A stretch of 64,000 nt of DNA from Vermamoeba vermiformis (Eukaryota > Tubulinea > Echinamoebida). The notes under the pieces were generated by a model, which searched no databases, was not told the origin of the DNA, and saw nothing but the letters and a program-made list of their open reading frames with translations. Below, piece after piece: positions 20,801 to 31,433 of the stretch (positions are counted from its first letter, which is position 1; each line of letters begins with the position of its first letter). The DNA lies in contig JBEWZL010000175.1 in the NCBI GenBank assembly GCA_045837725.1, forward strand, positions 1 to 64,000. The letters run 5' to 3'. The translations under genes were made by a program, and so were the position numbers.

Positions 20801-23367
20801 CGGTACAATAAGCTCCTGCAGGGCACTTTCTGTCTTCACCATCGTAACGGCCAAGATTGCAGTACTCTCCCCACGTACAGTTCATGAAAGTAGCACGGGA
20901 GATGCTACAACAAAGCGTTAGCAAGCAGCGATTGTACACTAATGACAGTCTTACTTGTTTCGCTCAACAACGTAATAGCCGGGAGGACTCGGAATGGGTG
21001 GCAAGTACGGAGCAACGCACACCATGCCGTCTGGACATTTCTTCGGCGCGGACTAAATGTCGCGTTAGAACGTCATGCAGACAGACAAAGTGGCTTTAAC
21101 TTACCAGTCCCTCATCAAAACACGTCGTGTTCAGGTTTTCAGAGTACGGGCAAGTGATGGGCTCGCTCGAATTGTAAGGGCAGTAAAATCCGTACGGACA
21201 CTTGCTCGGACCAAGCTTGTTACAATAATAGCCTGCTGGACATATTTCCTACGGGCTGATTAGCAACAGTTAGGCACTTCTAAGTTGTGCTTACCAACTG
21301 ATAAGAATTGAAAACATATTGGCCGGGAATTAGCGGAGGCTGATCATTGGTGAAGAATGAAGGACAGAATAGCCTTTGATAAGTAATTAGTTATGATTAG
21401 TTGTATGGCTTAAGAAGTTGCAATACTTACACTCCAGGACAAATACCAATGTATTGCACAAAGTCAACTAAAGAAGGCATACGATAGTTGGAGTCGTTAC
21501 AGTTCTTGTCAAGAGTGTGGAAGCTCGAGTCTGCAGAGTTGTAAAGCTCACGATCTTTCCACGTGATGTTTTTCAAGTCCTCGCAAGTGTGGTAGTATCG
21601 GATTGCTGAGAGTAACTCCCAAAGCGGCTTTTCCATTCCTATAAACATGTATGCACCGTTATATGTCAAACCAATGAGCGAAGGCTTCGTCATGAACGTG
21701 TGATTGCTCATGTAGTCCAAGCCAAATGAGAAGTAATCAGTCTCTGCTGAGACAGCGTAGATGTACACTGTGCGGTCTTTCACCACGAAGATGGCCTTGT
21801 ACGGTGTGGTCGTTGATTCTATGCCACCGTAGAATGTACCAAAAGAGGGTACATTGCGGAAGAACACGTATTCAGGCTAGGGGAGGTGTGGTCAGCTAGC
21901 TGAGGTTGCCACAATAAGTTCAGTCATGACTTACATCGTACGCTGAAATGTTCAAAGGCAACATGAAGACAGACGTGTTCATACATTGGCCTACTCCAGG
22001 GTCGTTGTAAAAACCGAACTGACAAGCGCTCGGTACTGGTTGATTAGCAGGGTTATGTGTCGTCCAATTGGCGTTACCAATAACGAATTGCATCATCAAC
22101 ATGCCGTTCAAGTACTCTATTTCGTCATTCTTCTCGTGCGTCAATACCCACACAGCCTACAGTAGCCCGCAGATCAGTAACTTGCAAGTACGATCTTGAA
22201 CAAACTTACACTGGCGGGAGCCGCAAAGCCTGATGCCAAAGTACGATAAGAGGTCTCCGAATAGATTGACGCGTGCTTGATGGTTGCGTTCGAGTAGTAG
22301 AAAAATGAGGGTGAATTAACGTCACCAAATGGTAATGAACTGTCTGATGGTCATACGTTAGCTATAAGGGCAATATTATGCTACAAAACCCACCATCAGG
22401 GTCCTCCGGGTCAACGGCAAAAATGTGCACGACGGTATCGTTGGCGAGCATCAACAAGATTCGAGTATTGGGGAATGCATACGCTGACTGTGGATCTTGA
22501 TAGTAGAACTCGTTAAGCTCCATTTGCAGAGCTCCAGTAGGTGAAGCTGAGTTCACAGTCCAAGTCATATAATCGGGCATAAACACGCCGACTCTTGACA
22601 CGAAGTAAGTGAACTTCAAGACGTATTGCTGCGTCGTTTTGTGGCGCCAAAGCATCGTCATCAAATACGGCGCATCTTCAATCGGAATGTTGCCTTGTGC
22701 ATATTCACCAGCCCACACATAATCTGCATCCTCGATGGAATAATCTGTCCAATTGTACACGTGCTTGAGCTCCATTTTCAAATCCATATCAAACGTCACT
22801 AACATCACCGTCGAACTGGACGTCGAACCAATCAAAACGTGTGCATACGAGCCAATCATAAAGCTGCGCACGAAATTCATGTTCTTCATTGGCACGGGAG
22901 GTTTGTGCACAGTAAACTTGTGAACTGTTAGTTGCGTCCTTCAAATTTTATGTAGGTATTACTTACGTTGCCGGTCTGATTGTTAAGCACGACAATGTGA
23001 TCGTTGGTAGTTGTGTACAACAGACCAGTAGGACCAACAGTCGTCTCAACAAAACCGAAAGCATTGATCATAGTGCACGTAGAAGTGAGCCCTTCATTGC
23101 TGCTGCACGTGTAATTTCGATAATCGATAGTGTAATTGAAAACTCCATATCCCGGGTATTTATAAGTATTTGTGTAACGACACCTACAAAAATAGGAATT
23201 AGATCAGACATTGTTTGGTCGTAAAAAGCGTTGAAAGGATCTTACCAAGTAGGATATGGCACTTTATTAGTAGACGTTGGATAGCAAAGTTCAGGCTGTT
23301 GCGCTGAAGCTTTTTCAGTGAAGAAAAACCAACACACGAGGCAGATCAGAACAGTTTTGGCGATCAT
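17893..23367 (-). CDS. Large ABCG half-transporter with long extracellular N-terminal region
   Basis: A signal peptide (MIAKTVLICLVCWFFFTEKAS) opens the protein. About 900 residues of predicted extracellular beta-rich, propeller-like sequence follow (to about 21.3 kb), then Cys-rich repeats of the form CPAGHYCDG and CPEGTTFDQPC. A membrane helix (TLLAIVVLVSALKIF) leads to the nucleotide-binding domain. That domain has Walker A GPSGSGKTT, Q-loop FVPQDDIM, signature GISGGQRKRVNIGMEL, Walker B VLFLDEPTSGLD and the H-loop in AVIHQPRYEIF. The ABC2-type membrane domain has FYRENASGASSLAYFLGKDLAQMP, typical of the G subfamily. The tail ends INRDKRK. All nucleotide-binding motifs are intact. Domain order (Cys-rich, helix, NBD, TMD) resembles the plant ABCG24/28 type, but the long propeller-like leader is extra. 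The substrate is unknown; lipid export is usual for the family. There are more than 20 short introns. Confidence 0.88.
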
Positions 23368-23905
23368 TCGTCTATTTATACGATTAAATTAATATTTGGA
23401 ACGATTAATATCATTCTCGCTAGATCGACAATTGATTTTTCTGGATCGCTTGATCAAAAGCATAAAAGAAAATGCTTCGCTAATCATTTCATAAATTTAT
23501 TATAAAGTCTATATTGGGTGGCTACTGTACGATTTTTGAGCAATTTGTAAAGGTTCAGCACCAAATCCGAAAGATCGAAAACGTATCTGCGTCTGAAAAA
23601 GATCCTTCGCAAGTTTTTAATAATTATAAAATTCAGAAATGCATGTATATTAAATTGCAAGCCTATTTGTTCTGAACTTACCTAGATCTTAATACATCCG
23701 CAGGTCAGAATTGGTTCCTTCCTTCCTATAAGCCGTTGCTATAGGTTATTTGACTAGAACTCCTCGTGTTATCTACAATGAGGTGCAAGAACAATGGACC
23801 AGGTACTTCCCGAGCGGCTAAGATTTCGTGTTTGGAAATATCAGTCGATCTTTCCAACCTGGAACGACTAACAGCTTTGTTTGGCTTTATTACCACCAAC
23901 CGAAT
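23368..23905. other. Intergenic, no gene seen
   Basis: This stretch holds the promoter side of the ABCG gene and the 3' flank of the next gene, which lies upstream of it on the same strand. I see no exon on either strand. Confidence 0.5.
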
Positions 23906-26900
23906 TTAAATTACAAATATTAAAATGAATTGAGCGAAGAACATAAAGGAAATGACAAGCGGAACAGCGCTTGGCGCAGTGCTCGTGCGAGATGGTGCAG
24001 TTGGGGTTACCCAAGGAGCGTAAGGATACACCAGCGGGTTACGTGTCGGTTCTACGTTGATATGCATAATATTAGACAACATAATACAGCAATAAAACTA
24101 TTTTTCACCGCGACGATCTTACCATCAGGATCGTTGAAACTCAGACTGTCTTGCAAAAATTGGCCAGTGCAATTTCCTAAAATTAAATAAGAAAATATAG
24201 AAATTAAAGGTACAACTTACGAATTTCTTGCTGGAGTGTAAAAGTCAAGAAATGTAGATCAGCGCTGGCAACATTGATACGCTCGCCAAACTGCGCGTTA
24301 TCCGTCGTATAAATTACTTTCTCGGTCTTATTCGTAGCCGTCTCGTAGAGCACAGTTACGTAATCAGCGCCAACCGCAACGCCACGACCTGTCACGTAGC
24401 ACAGTTAGCACTGGTACTGGTGGCGCGCGAGTGATGAAGTAACCTACCAATGCCTCCGGCACCAACAGGAGTCCACAACAAGCGGCGAGTGAAGTCAGAG
24501 TTCACGATCAACAAGTAAGCATCGCCAGCGTATGGGCCAACCTAAATCATATCATTTAGCCCCTCACAATCAGATCAGACGTGTGAGCGTTACTGACCTC
24601 TTTACAGTTCAATCGGCTCAAATCTCTTCCTGGAATACAACAAGCAGCTGATCCTGCGATGTAGACTTTGCCGTCGGATGAAACAAAGAACGAGGCATCT
24701 TTTGCGCTACAGACTTGTTAGCTAAGGTAACAATAAATATGGTACGTACTTCATAGTATTGCCAACAGCGGTACTCGGTATACGAGGGAAAGTGTACTGT
24801 GACATTACTAATTGACCGTTGTCAGGGTTGACTTTGCCGTAGTTCAGCAAGTGAGGAGCACCTTTCATGCCCCACGGTTGCGTGTACAAATCAGTTTGCA
24901 CGTCGATTCTCTTGTTGAGATCAAAGCCATTGCGAGTGACTACCGACACGGGACCAGCACTCTCGGCCAAGTAGTAAAGATAGCCTTGGGTAGGCTCGTA
25001 GAACAAATGGTAGACACGTGTATCTGACTGTAGACCAGCATCCTACAATAGATCTGTCAGCAAGTGCATACACTTCGAGGCAATGTTCACGTACATTTAA
25101 CTCTTGGAGAGTATGATCAAAGGTCTTCCAAGCCCATTCGAGTGGTGGACTGATCTTGTAGGCTCTGAGAATGGCTAGCTGAAGATTGGGATCGATCTGA
25201 TTGTAGCCTCCGACAAACACTTTGTTTTCTTCGCTACTGATTTCCAACGAGAACACGCCGTTGTTGCTGACATCTGTGACTGCCAGCAATTGAGCGCTGT
25301 CGTCGTACAGGAAGAGGTTCGTTTGCGGAAAACCTGAACCCGCAGAAGAATTTACGGCAAGTACTGCGAAATAGTCGTTCGTTGCCATAGCAATCTTGTA
25401 CTCTCGGTCATTGGGAGTATCAAGCTGACAAAGTTAGTCAAAAACCAAAGAACTGAACGGTTACCTTATGAATAACTGTGACAAGATCAGCACTGAGGAT
25501 AAGAGTGCCTTCAGAGAGGGTCAAAGCGATGCGTTTAGTTTGACGCGATTGGTCAGCAGAGTTGATAGAGGAACCGACGCGAACTGCTTTAATCCAAGCA
25601 CCAGTGACCGCATTGGCCACCAAAACGTAACCATTTGATGTTGTCGTGCCCCATCCAACATTAGAGATCAAGTTCGATGGAATACCTGCGGGCGTTGTGT
25701 TGAAGTTGGCCACGAAGATAACTACCTCTGCGCTGTTCATCTACGAAACATGTTAGACTCGTTCGAGGTGTTGTAAATTAACTTACTTCTCCAACGAAAG
25801 CAGCTATGGCGTCATCCTCGCCAGTAGAGCCAAAGTAGGATGCATAATCGATACTCAAACTACGCGTGAAACCAGCAGATGTTGTAAGGTCCAGAACACC
25901 AGTGGATTCGGGGAAAGTGAAGCGAGCAATGCCTAAAAAGATTCGGGAATCATCGCCACCAGGGCCAGTAACGTTCCAAATCTCCGAGAAAACTGTTTTG
26001 CCCCCGTTTGGCGAGAACATGTTCGTGAAATACGTGTTAGGCATGTCATAGGAGACTGAGGACAAGAGGCCAGGGAGCTCGTAGCGGTTGCCTTCAGAAA
26101 ACAGATAGTTGTCGAACACCCAGAAATCTTTGTTGCCCCAGTGCTCGGTCAGTTTTTGCCAGGCATCGCCACGGAACCAAGAAATGCCTGAATAGCAAGT
26201 AAGATAAATCAGACGGGAGCACGCAGCGCATACCTTGTTCAGTTGAAAGATAAACTTCTTGCCCGTTTGAAGAAGCGCGAATACGACCAAGGGGACCGCA
26301 ACACGCGCCTAATTGATTTCTAAAATCTAAGTCGTAGGTCACGTCGTGCCAAATTGTCCTTGTGGGAGACCATCGATAGACCTACAGAGTCATTGTCAGA
26401 AGTCATGTCAGATATCTAAATCACGAATCTCACCTTCTTGACAAAGGCTGAGACGGTATAGACGGCTCCGTCATTAGTAGCAGCGAGATATTGAGCACCA
26501 CCCGCGTAAGTTTCAGGAATGGGATCAGCTATTGAACTCAGCTCCACCCAGCCTCCTGCTTCGTTGGCGATGTCGAACACTTGAACGTCGTTGTTTTGCG
26601 AACCTCCCATCGAGTATATCTTGCCATTTCTGAGCTCCTATAGCACACGATTAGATGGAGGGGCGAAAATTTGGTGACTCACGATATCTTCGATGTTCCA
26701 CTTTGGCTTTGGGAGCTGTGTGTAGGTTCCGTTGAATACAGGCACGAATTTGTATAACCTAATATAATACCATTAGGTTCTTATCATTACTTAATCGCTA
26801 TTACGTACTCGTTTCTGGCAACGTAACAGAAAGTTTTCGTGCAAAAAACATCCGTATTGCCATACGGACTCACTCTGCATAAATTAGGTTAGTAAATGGC

Positions 26901-27537
26901 GTCAACCATTGAAATGCCAGAAATATAATACTATATTAGAGGCTTGAATGTTAAACAAAAACAACTTTTCGATCCGGATGTGGTTTACCTTGGCATCAAA
27001 TAATTCCAAGATGAATTGTCGTCATTCCACTCGAACACTCCTGATTTTGTCTATAAGATAAAATGACGTCAGTTGAGCCCTGTAAATGCACGGCAATGAA
27101 AACTTACATAACAGCAGTTGGCAGTCTGATTAAAATTCGCCTTCTTCTGGGGATTTATCAATACATAAAGCTTTTCTATAGAATAGATATTAATATTTTC
27201 AGGACGAATCGTGGTCATTTCCATACCGTTAATAGTAAAGAAGTTTTGGACGTCGTATGGCTTCTCAAGCCCGTTGTCGCTAAAAATCCACTTTAGTTTT
27301 TCGTCACCGGAGAAATCAAATGCGTAGGCTGTTGTAAAATACATTAGGATTGTTTTTAAGCTGAATCTGGATCATATTTTGAATTTTTTATCTTCCGCTT
27401 TAATTTCAGCAAGTACATGGTTATATTTTAACCCTTGAATGACAAGTAAAAGATGACGCTGAAGATTGCGCTGAACACTTACTCAAACAAGCGAAGACCA
27501 CGAGAGAAGCCAGCGCTCGAGCGAATGAGTTGGGCAT
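23906..27537 (-). CDS. Large secreted, probably GPI-anchored propeller-like protein
   Basis: The first exon (27483-27537) encodes a signal peptide, MPNSFARALASLVVFACL, and joins in phase to TYAFDFSGDEKLKWIF. Many exons then encode repeated beta-rich segments of the kind seen in WD/kelch-type propellers, for example NDVQVFDIANEAGGWVEL, YLAATNDGAVYTVSAF, NKVFVGGYNQIDPNLQL and GYLYYLAESAGPVSVV. The last exon is Pro/Thr-rich (YPYAPWVTPTAPS) and ends in a hydrophobic tail (VPLVISFMFFAQFILIFVI), as expected for a GPI signal or a single anchor. I do not recognise a named family. It lies head-to-tail with the ABCG gene, whose ectodomain has similar character, so a common origin of the two extracellular parts is possible. 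The role is presumably at the cell surface. Confidence 0.7.
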
Positions 27538-27974
27538 TGCAAGGCAGTTGTTGGCGTTGTGCTTTTGCAATAATGAAGTTCAAATTTAACTGGAGTTGTT
27601 GTTTTAGCAAAGCCAAACCAGCTCAGAAGCACGTGGTTAGAATAAATATTAATTAAATTTTAACGCGGAGCGGAATTGTTTTAGCATTTCGATAGACCCT
27701 AAACAAGTGGTGAAGGCATCAACAATGCCATATTTGTATGCAACAATATTATACGTGGTGATTACATTAATTTGACGGTGATTAGATCAATCAAATTACT
27801 TCAATTCTACAGCGTAATTGAGAGAATTTTAGTAATTATTTTGCTCGTTAAAATGAATATTCCATTACTTATTTCGCACTTATATAGTTGATTATTTGAA
27901 TAAAAAAAAAAAAAAGATGAGATGAAGGAAAGGAAAAAAGAAACTGTTATCACCTGCCGACCAAAATACAATAA

Positions 27975-28194
27975 CAATTGCAAAAGGGAAGAACAGCGTT
28001 TACAACCATTATTAAACGCCTACCTCATCTTGTTCAAACCGATGTACGTCTTTTCATGCGTGAAGAGTTCTACGAACGTTGTTTAAACGTAAGTGCTGTT
28101 GTTTTCATGAACGAACTAACAAGATAAGATTTAGGTCCAACCTCCAAAAAGCCGCGAAATGAATCTTAAACCCGGTGATTACCCGAGACTGTAA
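27975..28194 (+). CDS. Possible small gene, two exons, start unresolved
   Basis: An open segment ending at a good donor (28088, AAC|GTAAGT) encodes TAFTTIIKRLPHLVQTD and FMREEFYERCLN. It joins in phase to a second exon, 28135-28194, encoding VQPPKSREMNLKPGDYPRL and a stop. The peptide looks like a small soluble protein. An upstream stop at 27972 means the start must be in an earlier exon or at the internal Met. I do not recognise it. It lies between divergent genes and could instead be a leader of the GPCR gene. Confidence 0.35.
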
Positions 28195-28554
28195 TCGTTA
28201 TCAACTCCTTGGCCTCGTTTGTAACGTAGAAGGTACGTCAACATAACTTATTGATTTCAAACGTCTTAGTATTTACTCCTTATTAATGCTATTTTTAACT
28301 TTGAGCGAAATTCACAACGTTTCTTCACCTTTTTAAGGATTGTTGAGCTGTCAAACTGATGTCAGTCAGGGTTCGACACGAGACTAAATACGATAAGCAA
28401 TTAGTCTCACTTTATCTACCAACCGACATACACAACGCTTTCAAAATTATAGTTTCGAGAAGCATTACGCTAAAGGTAAAACTCAACGGGTAAGCAGTAG
28501 TCAATTGCAACTTCATTGCATGTATAGTAATTCTGTCGTATAGGCACAGCAACA

Positions 28555-31258
28555 ATGAATAAGGCAATCATATTCGTACTAATGTTGCATGTAATTTCGG
28601 TGCTTGGCGTTCTAAGGATCGTCTCCGTCCAGCCGCTTAACTCGACTTTGACCTCAGCTAAAATTCTACGTGATGGAGAAATATTATGGTCTGAATTGAT
28701 CAACGCCCGGGGCGGAGTTTTGATTAACGGAACTTACCATCCCGTTGAATTGATTTCAATTGACATTGGTGCACCTACAGATGCGCAAATGTCTCAAAAT
28801 GCCATTGATGCGATTAGAGCAGTCGCTAATGGCACTTATGGCGAAGTTCACGCAATGTTGGCTCCCTTTTCAAGTTCTTTGACGGAAGTGCACGCGACTG
28901 AGGCGGAGAAGCACAAAATTCTAAGCTGCGCTGCAGGTATTTCTTGATAAATTCAGATGCTTTTACACAATTAAATTTAAATAATTGCCCTATGGCCCAC
29001 GCTGCAGGGAATCATAATATCGTTACCGATGTTTAAGGACCTTTTTTAGAAAATTTGAAATAGTAAATCGGCCGATACTTTTTTGGAATGTGACTGATTT
29101 GAGACGTAACTAACGACTTGAATTATTCATCAACAGGCGGATCCTCTCCATCGATTTTCGAGTGTGACAATAACTTACGCACTCCTTGCACATCCGTTCA
29201 GGGTCGCAGATTCGAGTACTTAGTCGGTGTCCAGCCGAGCGCAACGAGTATCTTCCCTCCCGCAATCTCACTAGCCAGAGTTAAAGGAGCTAAAACCATC
29301 GCGGTATTTCGCGAGACCGGCGCTAATGAAATCTATTTCCAAGCAGTTCGGACGGGTGCGATCGAAGGCGCTGAGGATAACAAAATGGACGTAGTCCTCG
29401 ACATTACTGTTCCTTATGCCGCCAAGCTTACTGATGAAGCGAGAACCAACATGAAGCAGGTTATCGCTCAACTACAAGAAGCACAGCCAGACGTCGTAGC
29501 TGGAGCTGTTTTTGCCCCTGGATGCCATGCTTTTATTCAAGCTGCTCAAGCAATGAACTACACTGCCCCTGCATTCTTGTTATCCGTTTGCACAAGCGAT
29601 GCTTCAACTTACCGAAACGTACTTGGAGATGCGGGTCGATACGTCACTGGTACGACCTTATGGGACAGACGTTTGTCGGGAAGAGTTTACAAGGAAGACG
29701 GTTCGAGATCATTGCACTTCTTCCCCTCCACAGTAAGTTAATTTTACCGTTCTATTTTAATCACGCGACACGCTAATAATGGATCGTGGGATCTTTGCCA
29801 TTAAATTACAATTTTAACTCTCGTTTTTATTTATAGGATGGCAAAGCAAGTCCTCAACTATTCTTTGACGCCTTTGTGGCAAGATTTGGCTATTCCCCTA
29901 GCTACCACGCTGCTTGTCAATTTGCCTGCGCGTTGGCCATTCAAGGTTCTGCGGAGTTATCTAACTCATTGGAGCCTGAAAATATGCATAATATGATCAA
30001 CAGAATTAGCCAACCTACATTCTATGGTCAGCTTCAGTTTAACTCATTTGGTCAGATCGTGGAAACCGAAGTTGGTGCGACACTGCAATTCAACGGAACT
30101 AATGATGATGTCATTGTCCTTCCTATAGCTGCTTCGGCGAACGAATTGATCTATCCCATGCCTGCATGGAACGAGCGACAGGAGTTGATCGCGTGGTACA
30201 GCACTACAGAAGAGCTTGGCATCGTTATCGTCGCGGGCATTGGCATCCTCGCGTGCTTCGTGATGATGATTTTATTCGCTTCGTGGCGCGACAGACCTCA
30301 AATCATTGCCTCGTCCTTGCTATTCGTGGAGTTGATTATCCTTGGTGCTGCCATGATCTATGCCTCGCTCTTCTTCTGGGTCTTAGAAACAACGACAGCA
30401 ATGTGCAACTTACGCTATTGGCTCAGCGGTGTTGGTTTCGTGCTCATGTTCAGCGCTTTGCTAACAAAGGCGTGGCGTGTGTGGCGCATCTTCCACGAGC
30501 ACAGTCTGAAGATGATCAAGTTGACCAACATGTACTTGCTGCGTATTATGGCCGTGGCGCTCACCATTGAGATGGTCGTGTTGGCTGTGTGGTCCGGCGC
30601 ATTCACTCCTGAAATGGAGACAGTTGTTGTGGACGAGAACAGACCGATACTCAACTACCGCACGTGCTCTACCGAAAACTCACTGCCGTTTGCTATTGTG
30701 CTAATCATCTACAAGGCTTTCTTGATCCTCGCAGGAGTCATCTTGGGCTTCTGGTCCCGCAAGATCCGCAGCGAGTACAACGAGTCCAAGTTCATCTTGA
30801 TTGCCATGTACAACATCACCTTCGCAACACTGATCCTACTCGTGTTATTCGCTATTGGAATCACTGATCGATATATCGACTTTTTGATCAGATCCATCGC
30901 TATTCTTTGGGGTGTTACGGCTACACTGTGCATTTTACTGATCCCAAAGATCTACTACGTTGCCACTGGATCGAACGATCCCACGAGGAAGAGGGCTGGA
31001 TCTACTTGGAGCAGCACTTCTAATCACTCTACTACCGTCCCTGAGACCTACGAAGCAGTGCAAGAGCAGCTGGAATTGCTGTCAAAGCGCGAGCAGCAGT
31101 TGCGCGAGAGATTGGCAGAGCTTAAATCTCAAGACAGAAAAGTGAAGGGAAATGACTCAATGAAGTCTGGTAAAAGCTCCTATAACACTGGCAGGTCCGG
31201 AAACTCGTCAAACAGCCAGATGAACAGCGTGACGAGCACCAAGGATGTTGAAATTTAA
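28555..31258 (+). CDS. Class C (GABA-B-like) G-protein-coupled receptor
   Basis: Three exons (28555-28936, 29137-29732, 29837-31258) give about 800 residues. A signal peptide (MNKAIIFVLMLHVISVLG) precedes a periplasmic-binding-protein-like extracellular domain of about 390 residues, with LRIVSVQPLNSTLTSAK, GEILWSELINARGG and GAKTIAVFRETGANE. Seven membrane helices follow, beginning LGIVIVAGIGILACFVMMIL and ending SIAILWGVTATLCILLIP. The loop Cys pair and the YIDFLIRSIAILWG helix fit family 3 receptors. Such receptors are abundant in Dictyostelium (Grl proteins) and occur in early fungi. The cytosolic tail has a coiled coil (YEAVQEQLELLSKREQQL, RERLAELKSQ), as in metazoan GABA-B subunits that pair through it, then a Ser/Asn-rich end. 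The ligand is unknown. The first intron (200 bases) is long for this genome. Confidence 0.9.
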
Positions 31259-31433
31259 GCAACGCGATATTTAATGTATATAATTGTATATTTAGTAAAG
31301 AGAGTTTTATTTACGAATTTGGTAGGTCTCCAAGATACGGTCAATCAGGGATGTGCCCTGGTTGGGACTCCAGTTACTCCACCTTGATAATTGAGCAGTT
31401 TTAAAATCTGTAACCCACAAATACAATTGCAAC

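Noticed and set aside
27901-27914. A14 run as a retroposon tail
   Set aside because: No repeated body or target duplication was seen upstream; simple poly-A runs are common here.
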